From: Azospirillum ramasamyi | GTDB lineage: Bacteria > Pseudomonadota > Alphaproteobacteria > Azospirillales > Azospirillaceae | DNA: 64,000 bases | Assembly (NCBI RefSeq): GCF_003233655.1 | Contig: NZ_CP029829.1 | Span: 339,001 to 403,000 of the forward strand | Direction of reading: 5' to 3' | In this document: positions 1-20,061 of the stretch, piece after piece | How positions within the stretch are numbered: the stretch's first letter is position 1 | How the letters are laid out: each line of letters begins with the position of its first letter | Made by a program: the position numbers and the translations under genes | The notes under the pieces: generated by a model | The model's database searches: none | The model's input: the letters and a program-made list of their open reading frames with translations, nothing else | What the model was told of the DNA's origin: nothing

Positions 1-297
1 CCGAACCCGAAGCTGGGCACCGTGACCCCCGACGTGGCCGGCGCCGTCAAGGCCGCCAAGGCCGGCGCGGTGGAGTTCCGTGCGGAGAAGACCGGTATCG
101 TCCACGCCGGCGTCGGCAAGGTCAGCTTCTCGGAAGAGGCGCTGGTCCAGAACATCCGCGCCTTCGTCGATGCCATCACCCGCGCCAAGCCGACCGGTGC
201 CAAGGGCCAGTACGTGCTCAAGGTGTCGCTGTCGTCGACCATGGGCCCGGGCCTGAAGCTCGACCTCGCCAGCGTGTCGGCTCCGGCCGCCGCCTGA
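1..297 (+). CDS. rplA: 50S ribosomal protein L1, C-terminal part
   Basis: The frame is open from the first base and ends in TGA, giving the last 98 residues of L1. It begins with [12 protein letters not shown], a conserved segment of domain II, and runs through the NIRAFVDAI and [17 protein letters not shown] stretches typical of the L1 C-terminus. L1 forms the mobile L1 stalk on 23S rRNA and in many bacteria represses its own rplK-rplA mRNA. The start lies outside the window. It is followed by a leader of about 310 bases and then rplJ-rplL, the normal beta-operon order. Confidence 0.97.
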   Translation, partial: PNPKLGTVTPDVAGAVKAAKAGAVEFRAEKTGIVHAGVGKVSFSEEALVQNIRAFVDAITRAKPTGAKGQYVLKVSLSSTMGPGLKLDLASVSAPAAA

Positions 298-607
298 CGA
301 CCCTATTCGCCGCCGTCTGCCCTCGGGCAGCGGCGGTGACCGGGTGGACCGCCCAAAGGGAAGTTTCCTCGAGGGCACCCACCCACCCCTGTCCGAGACC
401 GCTGGTGTCCGAACCCGACCGCAAGGGAAGGGGAGGGCTTAAAATCCACCCGCGCAGACGGGAGTTGAACCGTTTACCCCTCCGGCCCGCCGCGTTCCCG
501 CGGTCGATCCGGTTCAGGAACGGCTTGAACTTCTGGGACAGGTTCGCCGGACCTCCGGCCCTTCGGGGATGGGGGTCCATGTACACCTCTGTGCAAGGAG
601 GCGATCC
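298..607 (+). promoter_or_regulatory. rplA-rplJ intergenic leader
   Basis: This 310-base stretch holds no gene. Just after the rplA stop there is a strong stem at about 310-336 (CCGCCG and CTGCCC pairing with GGGCAG and CGGCGG, one bulged T) without a T run. The rest is GC-rich, and its last part (about 515-600) can fold into short stems before the AAGGAGG ribosome binding site at 595-601. In other bacteria the rplJ leader binds the L10(L12)4 complex for autoregulation; that role is inferred from position only, as I did not identify the kink-turn with confidence. Confidence 0.4.
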
Positions 608-1126
608 GTGGATCGTACACAAAAAGAAGCGACGATCGCGGACCTGCAGTCGAAGCTCGCGGAGACGGGCCTGGTGGTGGTCACTCATCACCTGGGTCTG
701 ACGGTGAAGGAAGTCACCGATCTGCGTGCGAAGGTGCGGGCCGCGGGTGCCGGCTTCAAGGTGACGAAGAACCGGCTCGCCCGCCGCGCCCTTCAGGGCA
801 CGCAGTTCGAGGGTCTGGACGGTCTCTTCAAGGGCCCGACGGCGATCGCCTATTCGAAGGATCCGGTTGCGGCCGCCAAGGTCGTCGCCGAGTTCTCGAA
901 GGCGAACGACAAGCTCCAGATCATCGGCGCCGGCCTCGGCAACCAGGTTCTCGACGCCGAAGGCGTCAAGGCCCTGGCGACCCTGCCGTCGCTGGACGAA
1001 CTGCGCGCCAAGCTCGTGGGCATGATCCAGACCCCGGCGACCCGTATCGCCGGTGTCCTCCAGGCTCCGGGCGGCCAGGTCGCCCGCGTTCTGGCGGCCT
1101 ACGCGAAGAAGGACGAGGCGGCCTGA
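608..1126 (+). CDS. rplJ: 50S ribosomal protein L10
   Basis: L10 is the base of the L7/L12 stalk that recruits translation factors. The 172-residue product has the usual N-terminal rRNA-binding region ([38 protein letters not shown]) and a C-terminal helix that docks L12 dimers. I chose the GTG at 608 because AAGGAGG at 595-601 sits 6 bases upstream and the protein then begins [10 protein letters not shown], the alphaproteobacterial pattern; an upstream ATG at 569 would add 13 unrelated residues with no ribosome binding site. rplL follows 55 bases later. Confidence 0.95.
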   Translation: MDRTQKEATIADLQSKLAETGLVVVTHHLGLTVKEVTDLRAKVRAAGAGFKVTKNRLARRALQGTQFEGLDGLFKGPTAIAYSKDPVAAAKVVAEFSKANDKLQIIGAGLGNQVLDAEGVKALATLPSLDELRAKLVGMIQTPATRIAGVLQAPGGQVARVLAAYAKKDEAA

Positions 1127-1181
1127 GCCGCTCTGTCACAGTTTTATCTGAACCCAGAATACAAGTCGTTGGAGTAGTAAA

Positions 1182-1559
1182 ATGGCTGATCTGCAGAAGC
1201 TCGTCGACGATCTGTCGGCCCTGACCGTCCTGGAAGCCGCCGAGCTGTCCAAGCTCCTCGAAGAGAAGTGGGGCGTCTCCGCCGCCGCTCCGGTGGCCGT
1301 CGCCGCCGCCGGCCCGGCCGCTGCCGCTGCCGCTCCGGCCGAAGAGCAGACCGAGTTCAACGTGATCCTCGCCGATGCCGGCGACAAGAAGATCAACGTG
1401 ATTAAGGAAGTCCGTGCGATCACCGGCCTGGGCCTGAAGGAAGCCAAGGACCTGGTCGAGGGCGCTCCGAAGCCGGTCAAGGAAGGCGCCACGAAGGACG
1501 AGGCCGCCAAGATCAAGAAGCAGCTTGAAGAAGCCGGCGCCAAGGTCGATATTAAGTAA
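1182..1559 (+). CDS. rplL: 50S ribosomal protein L7/L12
   Basis: L7/L12 is the multi-copy acidic stalk protein that stimulates GTP hydrolysis by elongation factors. The 125-residue product has the N-terminal dimerisation domain ([20 protein letters not shown]), an alanine/proline-rich hinge at about residues 34-55, and the C-terminal domain with [17 protein letters not shown] and [24 protein letters not shown] motif at 1170-1173 precedes the ATG. It is co-oriented with rplJ and is followed by two GC-rich hairpins before rpoB, which would let it be made in excess over RNA polymerase. Confidence 0.97.
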   Translation: MADLQKLVDDLSALTVLEAAELSKLLEEKWGVSAAAPVAVAAAGPAAAAAAPAEEQTEFNVILADAGDKKINVIKEVRAITGLGLKEAKDLVEGAPKPVKEGATKDEAAKIKKQLEEAGAKVDIK

Positions 1560-1590
1560 GACCTTGTTGCGTACGGATCATAAAGTACCA

Positions 1591-1674
1591 CGCCGGACGG
1601 CGGTCGGTCCCCTCGGGGACCGGCCGCCGCACGGCGTTTTCTGCCTTCCGCCGGACCGGGCTCGCCCGGCCCGG
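1591..1674 (+). terminator. tandem hairpins between rplL and rpoB (partial terminator)
   Basis: Stem one spans 1591-1636: an outer CGCCG/CGGCG pair encloses a nearly perfect 14-base stem (GGCGGTCGGTCCCC with its complement, one G-T pair) and is followed by TTTT at 1637-1640. Stem two spans 1651-1674 (CCGG, CCGGGC, short loop, GCCCGG, CCGG) and is followed by CTCTTT. Because rpoB and rpoC lack an obvious promoter of their own downstream, these are more likely an attenuator or processing site than a full stop. E. coli has an attenuator and an RNase III site at the same junction. Confidence 0.65.
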
Positions 1675-1806
1675 CTCTTTCCGTCCCCATCATGGGGATG
1701 GCCCGCGCGGGCGCCCTCGGGACCGGTCGACACCAGTCGGCTTGATCCTACGGTCGGTTGAACGGTCGGTATAACGCGCATCACGTACAGACGTTTGGGG
1801 ACATCC

Positions 1807-6000
<4,194 letters not shown>

Positions 6001-6020
6001 GCCGATTTGACGTGACCAAA

Positions 6021-6050
6021 CCCCGGAACGGCGCAAGCGCCGATCCGGGG
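6021..6050 (+). other. perfect hairpin in the rpoB-rpoC gap
   Basis: CCCCGGA-a-CGGCGC, a two-base loop, then GCGCCG-a-TCCGGGG form a near-perfect 30-base hairpin in the 100-base rpoB-rpoC gap. No T run follows, so it does not look like an intrinsic terminator. RNA processing or differential stability of the rpoB and rpoC messages are possible roles, but this is inference. Confidence 0.6.
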
Positions 6051-6067
6051 TCATGCACTGCCCTTAA

Positions 6068-10273
<4,206 letters not shown>

Positions 10274-10300
10274 TCTGTCGAACCGATCGAGTAGGGGAGG

Positions 10301-10335
10301 GGGCGCGTTCCGCAAGGGACGCGCCCTTTTTCTTT
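10301..10335 (+). terminator. intrinsic terminator after rpoC
   Basis: GGGCGCGTTCC, a GCAA tetraloop and GGGACGCGCCC (one G-T pair) are followed directly by TTTTTCTTT. This is a classic Rho-independent terminator and separates the rpoBC transcript from the str operon. Confidence 0.9.
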
Positions 10336-10384
10336 CGGCCTCGCAAAGGCACCGGCGCGGCGTCGCCGGACGGAAATACCGACC

Positions 10385-10413
10385 TTGACTCTCCCGCAGC
10401 CTTTCCCTACAGT
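10385..10413 (+). promoter_or_regulatory. candidate sigma-70 promoter of the str operon
   Basis: TTGACT at 10385-10390 and TACAGT at 10408-10413 are 17 bases apart, right after the rpoC terminator and about 185 bases before rpsL. The position makes it the natural promoter for rpsL-rpsG-fusA-tuf. The roughly 175-base leader between it and rpsL holds no gene; I saw no convincing S7-type regulatory fold in it. Confidence 0.65.
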
Positions 10414-10597
10414 CCGCGAACTTCAAAGGACGCCGGGGCTCTCCGTGCGTCCGCTTGAATCCACCGATCCCGCCGGTCGGAGCCATCCGATCGGCTTTCG
10501 CTCATTCGGCCCGCTCGGAACGGCAACGTTTCGCAGGCGGGCTTTTGCTTCGTCCGGCTCGTCCGGCCGAGTGATCTTGAAGGGATGAAGGGCAGAT

Positions 10598-10969
10598 ATG
10601 CCGACGATCAACCAGTTGATCCGTAAGCCGCGCGAGCCGTTGGCCGCGCGCAACAAGGTTCCCGCGATGGAGGCTTGCCCGCAGAAGCGTGGCGTCTGCA
10701 CTCGCGTCTACACCACCACCCCGAAGAAGCCGAACTCGGCGCTCCGTAAGGTCGCCCGCGTTCGTCTGACGAACGGCTTCGAGGTGACGAGCTACATCCC
10801 TGGTGAGGGCCACAACCTCCAGGAACACTCGGTGGTCATGATCCGCGGCGGTCGTGTGAAGGATCTTCCCGGCGTTCGCTATCACATCATTCGCGGCACG
10901 CTGGATACCCAGGGCGTCAAGGATCGTAAGCAGCGCCGTTCGAAGTACGGCGCGAAGCGTCCGAAGTAA
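10598..10969 (+). CDS. rpsL: 30S ribosomal protein S12
   Basis: S12 sits at the decoding centre and affects accuracy. The 123-residue protein is complete: [14 protein letters not shown] at the start, then [19 protein letters not shown] and [16 protein letters not shown]. The two lysines whose mutation gives streptomycin resistance (in TPKKPNSA and in VKDLPG) are wild type. It is the first gene of the str operon, 12 bases before rpsG. Confidence 0.98.
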   Translation: MPTINQLIRKPREPLAARNKVPAMEACPQKRGVCTRVYTTTPKKPNSALRKVARVRLTNGFEVTSYIPGEGHNLQEHSVVMIRGGRVKDLPGVRYHIIRGTLDTQGVKDRKQRRSKYGAKRPK

Positions 10970-10981
10970 GGAGAACTCACG

Positions 10982-11452
10982 ATGTCCCGTCGTCATCGCG
11001 CCGAGAAGCGTGAAGTCCTGCCGGACGCCAAGTATGGCGACCGCGTCCTGACGAAGTTCATGAACTGCCTGATGCTGGACGGCAAGAAGTCGGCCGCCGA
11101 AGGTATCGTCTACGGCGCCCTGGGCCGTATCGAGGTCAAGACCAAGAACGATCCCGTTCAGGTCTTCCATGATGCGCTCGCCAACGTGAAGCCGCACCTG
11201 GAAGTGCGCAGCCGCCGCGTCGGCGGTGCGACCTATCAGGTTCCGGTCGAGGTCCGTTCGGACCGCGCCCAGGCCCTGGCCATCCGTTGGCTGATCAGCG
11301 CCGCCCGCGCCCGTTCGGAAAACACCATGACCGAGCGTCTGTCGGGTGAGCTGCTCGACGCCGCCAGCCAGCGCGGCACCGCCGTGAAGAAGCGCGAAGA
11401 TACGCACCGCATGGCGGAAGCCAACAAGGCGTTCTCGCACTACCGCTGGTAA
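10982..11452 (+). CDS. rpsG: 30S ribosomal protein S7
   Basis: S7 nucleates assembly of the 30S head and binds 16S rRNA near the E site. The 156-residue protein has [20 protein letters not shown], the [20 protein letters not shown] beta-hairpin region, and ends [15 protein letters not shown] as in the family. AAGGAGA at 10968-10974, overlapping the rpsL stop, is an ideal ribosome binding site. In E. coli S7 represses this operon; whether it does so here cannot be read from the sequence. Confidence 0.98.
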   Translation: MSRRHRAEKREVLPDAKYGDRVLTKFMNCLMLDGKKSAAEGIVYGALGRIEVKTKNDPVQVFHDALANVKPHLEVRSRRVGGATYQVPVEVRSDRAQALAIRWLISAARARSENTMTERLSGELLDAASQRGTAVKKREDTHRMAEANKAFSHYRW

Positions 11453-11479
11453 GGTTCACGCCTGTCCTGGTGATTTTGC

Positions 11480-13552
11480 ATGCCCCGTTCGCACGCCCTC
11501 GACCGTTACCGCAACATCGGCATCATGGCTCACATCGATGCCGGGAAGACGACGACGACCGAGCGCATCCTGTTCTATACCGGCAAGTCCTATCGCATGG
11601 GCGACGTCAATGACGGCACCGCCGTCATGGACTGGATGGAGCAGGAGCAGGAGCGGGGCATCACCATTACTTCGGCGGCGACGACCTGTTTCTGGCGCGA
11701 TCACCGCATCAACATCATCGACACGCCCGGCCACGTGGATTTCACCATCGAGGTCGAGCGGTCCTTGCGTGTCCTGGATGGCGCTGTCGCCATCTTCGAC
11801 GCGGTGGCGGGGGTCGAGCCCCAGACGGAAACCGTGTGGCGGCAGGCCGACAAGTACGGCGTGCCGCGCATGGCCTTCGTCAACAAGATGGACCGCGTCG
11901 GGGCAGATTTCCCCAACTGCGTCGCCATGATGGCCGACCGGCTGGGCGTAAGGCCGCTGGTCCTGCAGCTTCCCGTCGGCGTTGAAGCCGGCTTTTCCGG
12001 GATCGTCGATCTGGTCGCGATGCGCGCCACGATCTGGAAGGCCGAGACGCTCGGCGCGGAATTCGAACACACGGACATTCCCGAGGATCTGGCAGAAGCG
12101 GCAGCTAGCGCCCGTCAGGCGCTGCTGGAGGCTGTGCTCGACCTCGATGAGGCGGCGATGGCCGCCTATCTCGAGCGCGGCGAGGAGCCTTCGCCCGAAG
12201 CCCTGCGCAAGCTGATCCGCAAGGGCACGATCGCCGGCGCCGTGGTGCCGGTGCTCTGCGGCTCCGCCTTCCGCAACAAGGGCATCCAGCCGATGCTGGA
12301 CGCCGTTGTCGATTATCTGCCGGCGCCCAACGACATCGGCGCGGTCAAGGGCCACGCGGTCGGCGGCGGGCGTGACGAGGAGCGGCCGGCCAACGACAGC
12401 GCGCCCTTCTCCGGCCTGGCGTTCAAGGTGATGAACGACCCCTATGTCGGGACGCTCACCTTCTGCCGCATCTATTCCGGCACAGTCACCGTCGGCGATT
12501 GGATGCTCAATCCCGTGAAGGGGGAGCGCGAGAAGATCGGCCGCATGCTGCTGATGCACGCCAACAGCCGCGAAGACATCGAACGCGCCCATACCGGCGA
12601 CATCGTGGCCTTCGCCGGGCTGGAGCACACCGCGACCGGCGATACGCTGTGCGATCCTGCCAAGCCTATCGTGCTGGAACGCCTGGACGTCCCCGAACCG
12701 GTCATCGAGATCGTCATCGAGCCGCGGACAGAGGCCGACCAGGAGAAGATGGCGGCGGCGTTGAACCGGCTGGGCCATGAAGACCCGTCGATGCGCGTTT
12801 CCGTCGACCGCGAGAGCGGGCAGACCGTCATCCGCGGCATGGGCGAACTGCACCTCGACATCATCGTCGACCGGATGAGGCGTGAATTCCGCGTCGACGC
12901 CGCGGTCGGCACGCCCAAGGTGGCCTACCGCGAGACGGTGCTGCGTCCGGCCGAGGTGGACCACACCCACGCCCGCCAGACCGGAGACCGTGCGCAGTTC
13001 GCGTGGGTCACGCTCAAGGTGGAGCCCCTGGGCCGCGGCGCCGGCTTCGTTTTCGAGAACCGCGCAGCCGCGCTGCCGCGCGACTATGTCGCCGGTGTGC
13101 AGCGGGGGCTGGAAGCCGCCAAGGGCAGCGGCGTCGTCGCCGGTTACCCGGTCGTCGACGTCAAGGTGACCCTTGTCGGCGGCGAAACCCATGACGTCGA
13201 TTCGTCGCCGCTGGCCTTCGAGTTGGCGGCGCGGGCCGCCTTCCGAGAGGCGATGACAAAAGCCGCTCCGGCCTTGTTGGAACCGCTGATGCGGGTCGAA
13301 ATCATCACGCCGGACGACTATATGGGCGACGTCATCGGCGACCTGAACGGTCGCCGTGGACAGATCACCGGCATGGACCAGCGCGGCAACGCGCGAATCG
13401 TCACGGGACTGGTTCCCTTGGCGGCCATGTTCGGCTATGTGAACTCCCTGCGCTCCATGAGTCAGGGCCGCGCGCAGTACAGCATGCAGTTCGACCATTA
13501 TGAGCCGGTGCCACAGGCCATCGCGGACGGCGTCCGCGCCAAGGTGGCCTGA
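11480..13552 (+). CDS. fusA: elongation factor G
   Basis: EF-G drives ribosomal translocation with GTP. The 690-residue protein has all GTPase motifs: [37 protein letters not shown] and [11 protein letters not shown]. Domain IV begins near residue 480 but its first tip loop reads [14 protein letters not shown], where most EF-Gs have a glycine-rich GGxGQFxxV-type loop; the second loop HDVDSS is normal. The start region has only a weak GGTGA, unlike the strong sites of its neighbours, and the codons include many CGG and GGG, rare in rpsG and tuf. It is in the standard str-operon place and is probably functional, but a second fusA elsewhere should be looked for. Confidence 0.92.
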   Translation: MPRSHALDRYRNIGIMAHIDAGKTTTTERILFYTGKSYRMGDVNDGTAVMDWMEQEQERGITITSAATTCFWRDHRINIIDTPGHVDFTIEVERSLRVLDGAVAIFDAVAGVEPQTETVWRQADKYGVPRMAFVNKMDRVGADFPNCVAMMADRLGVRPLVLQLPVGVEAGFSGIVDLVAMRATIWKAETLGAEFEHTDIPEDLAEAAASARQALLEAVLDLDEAAMAAYLERGEEPSPEALRKLIRKGTIAGAVVPVLCGSAFRNKGIQPMLDAVVDYLPAPNDIGAVKGHAVGGGRDEERPANDSAPFSGLAFKVMNDPYVGTLTFCRIYSGTVTVGDWMLNPVKGEREKIGRMLLMHANSREDIERAHTGDIVAFAGLEHTATGDTLCDPAKPIVLERLDVPEPVIEIVIEPRTEADQEKMAAALNRLGHEDPSMRVSVDRESGQTVIRGMGELHLDIIVDRMRREFRVDAAVGTPKVAYRETVLRPAEVDHTHARQTGDRAQFAWVTLKVEPLGRGAGFVFENRAAALPRDYVAGVQRGLEAAKGSGVVAGYPVVDVKVTLVGGETHDVDSSPLAFELAARAAFREAMTKAAPALLEPLMRVEIITPDDYMGDVIGDLNGRRGQITGMDQRGNARIVTGLVPLAAMFGYVNSLRSMSQGRAQYSMQFDHYEPVPQAIADGVRAKVA

Positions 13553-13590
13553 AGACCGCTGGAACGATTGAGAAACGGAGAGACCAACCC

Positions 13591-14781
<1,191 letters not shown>

Positions 14782-14865
14782 TGACCGTCCGGCAGTCGCC
14801 GTAAGGCGTCCGCCGGAGGGAAGGGTAGGGCGGCGGGAGCGAACCCGCTGCCGGTTGCAAGAGAC

Positions 14866-14901
14866 GGGCCGTCCTCCCCGCGCAAGCGGGAAGGACGGCC
14901 C
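14866..14901 (+). terminator. long hairpin after tuf
   Basis: GGGCCGTCCT pairs perfectly with AGGACGGCCC around a smaller inner CGC/GCG stem. It lies 85 bases after the tuf stop. There is no T run, so it may be a processing or Rho-assisted end rather than a classic terminator. Confidence 0.45.
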
Positions 14902-14984
14902 GCCCGGTTCTAGCCATCGGGCGTCGGCATTCGGGTCCGTCCGCCTGTCGATCCGGCTTCCTCCCTAACGGGGGAGATTCAGGA

Positions 14985-15013
14985 TTGACACGCGGGCGCT
15001 GAAGGCCTAGAGA
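14985..15013 (+). promoter_or_regulatory. candidate promoter of the S10 operon
   Basis: A perfect TTGACA at 14985-14990 and TAGAGA at 15008-15013 are separated by 17 bases. The element lies in the 534-base gap between tuf and rpsJ and would give the S10 transcript a leader of roughly 295 bases. Confidence 0.7.
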
Positions 15014-15082
15014 TTACGCCCTCTGGATTTTGGGTTGGTGGTAGGCAGCTTCGGCCTAGACGCAGCCCGAGACGAACGGCAC

Positions 15083-15159
15083 GGCGCGCCTCATCGGGGC
15101 GCGCCATCTGCTGAACGGAACATCCCCTTCGGGCATCCGCCGCGGGGGATGTTCTTTTT
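15083..15159 (+). promoter_or_regulatory. S10-operon leader with terminator-like hairpin
   Basis: Two elements lie between the candidate promoter and rpsJ. The first is GGCGCGCC, a 7-base loop and GGCGCGCC (15083-15105). The second is AACATCCCC pairing with GGGGATGTT (15119-15153), followed by CTTTTTC, an intrinsic-terminator layout. Since rpsJ and the whole operon lie downstream with no other clear promoter, the second hairpin could be an attenuator. In E. coli L4 controls this operon through its leader; that this leader works the same way is inference. Confidence 0.6.
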
Positions 15160-15315
15160 CGTATCGGCCCGTCGCATTGGTCACTGTGTCGCCCGTCGGC
15201 CCCGCTTCGGTGGTTCGGCGCGCGGCCTTGCGCTGTCGGCGAAGCCCCAAAGCAGCTCGTGGAGTTCCGGTGACGCGTCCGCGTCATCGCTAGAAGGTGC
15301 AAGGGACGTTTGGAC

Positions 15316-15624
<309 letters not shown>

Positions 15625-15683
15625 TTTTGGTTGGTAAGGGACCTCTCCATTCACGGACGTCCCTGGTCAGGAGATAAAGAACA

Positions 15684-16394
15684 ATGCGATCCGGTTTGAT
15701 CGCGCAGAAGGTCGGCATGACCCGCGTCTTTACGGACGACGGCCAGCATGTTCCGGTCACTGTGCTGAAAGTCGACAGCTGCCAGGTCGTCGCCGTTCGC
15801 ACCGAGGAGAAGGATGGCTACACCGCCGTCCAGCTCGGCGCGGGCGCCATCAAGGTGAAGAACGTCAACAAGCCTGAGCGTGGGCATTTCGCCAAGGCGC
15901 GTGTGGAACCGAAGCGCAAGCTGGTCGAGTTCCGCGTCGATGCCGATGCCCTGATCGAGGTTGGCGCCGAGCTGTCGGCCGCCCACTTCGTCGCCGGCCA
16001 GTACGTCGACGTCACCGGCACCTCCATCGGCAAGGGCTTTGCCGGTGCGATGAAGCGCTGGAACTTCGGTGGTCTGCGCGCCACGCACGGCGTGTCGGTG
16101 TCGCACCGCTCGCACGGTTCGACGGGTAACCGTCAGGATCCCGGCAAGGTCTTCAAGAACAAGAAGATGGCCGGTCATCTCGGTGATGAGAGGGTTACGG
16201 TCCTGAACCTTCAGGTCGTCGCCGTCGACGAAGCTCGTGGTCTGATCATGCTCAAGGGTGCCGTCCCCGGCGCCGAGGGCGGTTGGCTGCGCATCCGTGA
16301 CGCCGTCAAGAAGAAGGCTCCGGAAGGCCTGCCCTTCCCGGCCGGCATCAAGTCTGCTCCGGCGGCGGAAGCCCCGGCCGAGACGCAGGAGTGA
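15684..16394 (+). CDS. rplC: 50S ribosomal protein L3
   Basis: L3 is an early assembly protein reaching the peptidyl transferase centre. The 236-residue protein begins [20 protein letters not shown] and has the tip loop region [19 protein letters not shown] and [20 protein letters not shown]. In this loop the methylated glutamine of the family lies in NRQDPGKV. An alanine/proline-rich tail ([12 protein letters not shown]) extends the C-terminus. AGGAGA at 15669-15674 is the ribosome binding site. Confidence 0.97.
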   Translation: MRSGLIAQKVGMTRVFTDDGQHVPVTVLKVDSCQVVAVRTEEKDGYTAVQLGAGAIKVKNVNKPERGHFAKARVEPKRKLVEFRVDADALIEVGAELSAAHFVAGQYVDVTGTSIGKGFAGAMKRWNFGGLRATHGVSVSHRSHGSTGNRQDPGKVFKNKKMAGHLGDERVTVLNLQVVAVDEARGLIMLKGAVPGAEGGWLRIRDAVKKKAPEGLPFPAGIKSAPAAEAPAETQE

Positions 16395-16399
16395 GCGCC

Positions 16400-17020
16400 A
16401 TGAAGGCCACGATCAAGAACCTGAACAACGAAGCCGTCGGCGAGATCGAGCTGTCGGAAGCCGTGTTCGGCCTGCCGACCCGCACCGACCTGCTGGCCCG
16501 CATGGTGAACTGGCAGCTGGCCAAGCGCCGCTCCGGCAACCATAAGACCAAGGGCATCAGCGAGATCAGCGGCACGACCAAGAAGCCCTACTCGCAGAAG
16601 GGCACCGGTCGCGCTCGCCAGGGCTCCATCCGTTCGCCGCAGTTCCGCGGCGGTGCGACCATCTTCGGGCCGGTGGTGCGTTCGCACGCCCACGACCTGA
16701 CCAAGAAGGTCCGCAAGCTGGCGCTCAAGACTGCCCTGTCGGCCAAGGCCGCCGAGGGCAAGCTGATCGTTCTCGAGGCTGCCGCTGCCGAGACGCACAA
16801 GACCAAGGAACTGGCCGCCCGTCTGGCCACCCTCGGCCTGACGTCCGCGCTGATCATCGATGGCTCGAACCTGGACGAGAACTTCGCCAAGGCTTCGCGC
16901 AACATCCCGCTGATCGACGTGCTGCCGGAGCAGGGCGCCAACGTCTACGACATTCTCCGCCGCGACACGCTGGTCCTGACCCGCAACGCGGTCGAGCAAC
17001 TGGAGGCTCGCCTGAAATGA
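16400..17020 (+). CDS. rplD: 50S ribosomal protein L4
   Basis: L4 lines the upper exit tunnel and in some bacteria represses the S10 operon. The ATG at 16400 gives 206 residues ([18 protein letters not shown]); a GTG three codons earlier overlaps the rplC stop but the GGAG site at 16387-16390 fits the ATG. The tunnel-loop region is [20 protein letters not shown] with [15 protein letters not shown]. The C-terminal part has [14 protein letters not shown] and [18 protein letters not shown]. It overlaps rplW by four bases. Confidence 0.97.
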   Translation: MKATIKNLNNEAVGEIELSEAVFGLPTRTDLLARMVNWQLAKRRSGNHKTKGISEISGTTKKPYSQKGTGRARQGSIRSPQFRGGATIFGPVVRSHAHDLTKKVRKLALKTALSAKAAEGKLIVLEAAAAETHKTKELAARLATLGLTSALIIDGSNLDENFAKASRNIPLIDVLPEQGANVYDILRRDTLVLTRNAVEQLEARLK

Positions 17021-17334
17021 GCAAGCAGTCGAAACCTGCGGTGAGCCAGGAGCGGATGTACGACCTGATCCTCGCTCCCGTCATCACCGAGAAGTCGACG
17101 TTGGTGTCGGAGCACAACCAGGTCACGTTCCGCGTGCCGCTCACGGCCTCCAAGCCGGAGATCAAGGCCGCCGTTGAAGGTCTCTTCAACGTCAAGGTGA
17201 CCGCGGTCAACACCCTGGTTTCCAAGGGCAAGACCAAGCGGTTCCGCGGCATCATCGGTCGTCGCTCGGACTTCAAGAAGGCCGTCGTCACCCTCGCCGA
17301 GGGTAACAAGATCGACGTGACCACGGGCATCTGA
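17017..17334 (+). CDS. rplW: 50S ribosomal protein L23
   Basis: L23 sits at the tunnel exit and is the docking site for trigger factor and the signal recognition particle. The 105-residue protein has [20 protein letters not shown], the [20 protein letters not shown] loop and ends NKIDVTTGI. Its ATG overlaps the rplD stop as ATGA, so translation is probably coupled. Confidence 0.97.
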   Translation: MSKQSKPAVSQERMYDLILAPVITEKSTLVSEHNQVTFRVPLTASKPEIKAAVEGLFNVKVTAVNTLVSKGKTKRFRGIIGRRSDFKKAVVTLAEGNKIDVTTGI

Positions 17335-17350
17335 GCGGGAGTGTGATCCG

Positions 17351-18178
<828 letters not shown>

Positions 18179-18190
18179 GGAGGTCGAACG

Positions 18191-18469
18191 ATGGCACGCT
18201 CCGTTTGGAAGGGCCCGTTCGTCGACGGCTATCTGCTGAAGAAGGCGGACAAGAGCCGGGCTTCGGGTCGCAACGAGATCATCAAGATCTGGTCGCGTCG
18301 TTCGACCATCCTGCCGCAGTTCGTCGGTCTGACGTTCGGCGTCTACAACGGCCACAAGTTCCTGCCGGTTCTGGTTACCGAGCACATGATCGGTCACAAG
18401 TTCGGCGAGTTCGCTCCGACGCGGACCTTCTATGGCCACGCGGCGGACAAGAAGGCGAAGAGGAAGTAA
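18191..18469 (+). CDS. rpsS: 30S ribosomal protein S19
   Basis: S19 is a 30S head protein that pairs with S13 at the subunit bridge. The 92-residue protein has [58 protein letters not shown] and [26 protein letters not shown] at 18177-18183, overlapping the rplB stop, is an ideal site. Confidence 0.98.
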   Translation: MARSVWKGPFVDGYLLKKADKSRASGRNEIIKIWSRRSTILPQFVGLTFGVYNGHKFLPVLVTEHMIGHKFGEFAPTRTFYGHAADKKAKRK

Positions 18470-18472
18470 GCC

Positions 18473-18868
18473 ATGGGCAAGTCTGCCAATCCCAGCCGGA
18501 TCGCGGAGAACGAGGCTCTGGCCCGCAATCCGATGATCCGCACCAGCCCGCGGAAGCTCAACCTCGTCGCCCAGCTGATCCGGAACATGGATGCCAGCCG
18601 CGCCGTGGCGGAGCTGACCTTCTCCAAGCGCCGCGTCGCCGGCGAGGTGAAGAAGGTGCTGCAGGCCGCGATCGCGAACGCAGAGAACAACCACCAGCTC
18701 GACGTCGACCGTCTGTACGTGTCGTCGGCGACGGTCGGTCGCGCTCTGGTGATGAAGCGCTTCCACGCCCGTGCCCGCGGTCGCGGCGCCCGGGTCGAGA
18801 AGCTGTTCAGCAACCTGACGATCATCGTTCGCGAGCGTGACGCCGCCGTTGCCGAGGGGGCCGAGTAA
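18473..18868 (+). CDS. rplV: 50S ribosomal protein L22
   Basis: L22 lines the exit tunnel opposite L4. The 131-residue protein has a short N-terminal extension ([15 protein letters not shown]) common in Rhodospirillales, then [15 protein letters not shown], the tunnel loop [18 protein letters not shown] and [10 protein letters not shown]. The start is three bases after the rpsS stop and the stop shares one base with the rpsC start, so translation is coupled on both sides. Confidence 0.97.
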   Translation: MGKSANPSRIAENEALARNPMIRTSPRKLNLVAQLIRNMDASRAVAELTFSKRRVAGEVKKVLQAAIANAENNHQLDVDRLYVSSATVGRALVMKRFHARARGRGARVEKLFSNLTIIVRERDAAVAEGAE

Positions 18869-19617
18869 TGGGTCAGAAAATCAATCCGATCGGGCTGCGC
18901 CTCGGCATCAACCGGACTTGGGACAGCCGTTGGTTCGCCAAGCGCGACTACGCCAATCTGCTGCACCAGGACCTGAAGCTGCGTGGCTATCTGCAGGGCC
19001 GCCTGCAGCAGGCCGGCTGCTCCCGCGTGGTCATCGAACGTCCGGCCAAGAAGGCCCGCATCACCATCCACTCGGCTCGTCCGGGTGTGGTGATCGGCAA
19101 GAAGGGCGCGGACATCGAGAAGCTGCGTCAGGAGCTGTCGAAGATGACCGGCAGCGAGGTGAGCCTGAACATCGTTGAGATCCGCAAGCCGGAAATCGAC
19201 GCTCGCCTCATCGCCGAGAACATCGCCAGCCAGCTCGAGCGCCGCGTGGCATTTCGTCGCGCCATGAAGCGTGCCGTGCAGTCCGCCATGCGTCTGGGCG
19301 CCCAGGGCATCCGGATCAACTGCTCCGGCCGTCTCGGCGGTGCGGAAATCGCCCGCATGGAGTGGTACCGCGAAGGCCGCGTTCCGCTGCACACCCTGCG
19401 CGCCGACATCGATTACGGTGTCGGCACCGCCAAGACCACCTACGGCACCTGCGGTGTCAAGGTGTGGGTGTTCAAGGGCGAGGTCATGGCTCACGACCCG
19501 ATGGCGCAGGACAAGCGCATGGGTTCCGAGCCGGTGTCGACCGACGGCGAGCCGCGCCGCGATCGTCACGATCGCCGCGACCGTCGCGAGCGCTCCGAGC
19601 GCTCCGAACGCGAGTAA
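18868..19617 (+). CDS. rpsC: 30S ribosomal protein S3
   Basis: S3 forms part of the mRNA entry helicase. The 249-residue protein begins [20 protein letters not shown], contains the KH domain motif [15 protein letters not shown], then [20 protein letters not shown] and [11 protein letters not shown]. The last 25 residues are very rich in arginine and aspartate ([19 protein letters not shown]), a lineage-specific tail. ATG overlaps the rplV TAA by one base. Confidence 0.97.
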   Translation: MGQKINPIGLRLGINRTWDSRWFAKRDYANLLHQDLKLRGYLQGRLQQAGCSRVVIERPAKKARITIHSARPGVVIGKKGADIEKLRQELSKMTGSEVSLNIVEIRKPEIDARLIAENIASQLERRVAFRRAMKRAVQSAMRLGAQGIRINCSGRLGGAEIARMEWYREGRVPLHTLRADIDYGVGTAKTTYGTCGVKVWVFKGEVMAHDPMAQDKRMGSEPVSTDGEPRRDRHDRRDRRERSERSERE

Positions 19618-19629
19618 AGGGGCCGAGCG

Positions 19630-20061
19630 ATGCTTTCTCCCAAGCGCACGAAATTCCGTAAGGCCCACAAGGGCCGCATTCACGGCAACGCCAAGGGCGG
19701 CACCGCCCTGAATTTCGGCTCCTTCGGCCTGAAGGCCCTGGAGCCGGAGCGCATCACCGCCCGTCAGATCGAAGCGGCCCGCCGCGCGATCACCCGTGCG
19801 ATGAAGCGTCAGGGCCGCGTCTGGATCCGCATTTTCCCGGACCTCCCCGTCTCCACCAAGCCCGCCGAAGTCCGCATGGGTTCCGGTAAGGGTTCGCCGG
19901 AGTACTGGGCGGCTCGCGTGAAGCCCGGCCGCATCCTGTTTGAACTGGACGGCGTGCCGGCAGATGTGGCAAAAACCGCCTTCGCTCTGGCGGCCGCGAA
20001 GCTGCCGATCAAGGTGAAGCTGGTGACCCGCCTGGGCGGTGTCGAGGAGACCGCGGCATGA
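19630..20061 (+). CDS. rplP: 50S ribosomal protein L16
   Basis: L16 lies near the A site and helps tRNA accommodation. The 143-residue protein has [19 protein letters not shown], the [20 protein letters not shown] segment, [20 protein letters not shown] and [17 protein letters not shown]. The arginine that is hydroxylated in E. coli L16 falls in the conserved [12 protein letters not shown] stretch. It overlaps rpmC by four bases. Confidence 0.97.
   Translation: MLSPKRTKFRKAHKGRIHGNAKGGTALNFGSFGLKALEPERITARQIEAARRAITRAMKRQGRVWIRIFPDLPVSTKPAEVRMGSGKGSPEYWAARVKPGRILFELDGVPADVAKTAFALAAAKLPIKVKLVTRLGGVEETAA

Noticed and set aside
14782..15315. tRNA genes in the gap between tuf and rpsJ (common near tuf in some bacteria)
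   Set aside because: No cloverleaf or GGTTCGAATCC-type motif; the same is true for the other gaps examined by eye.
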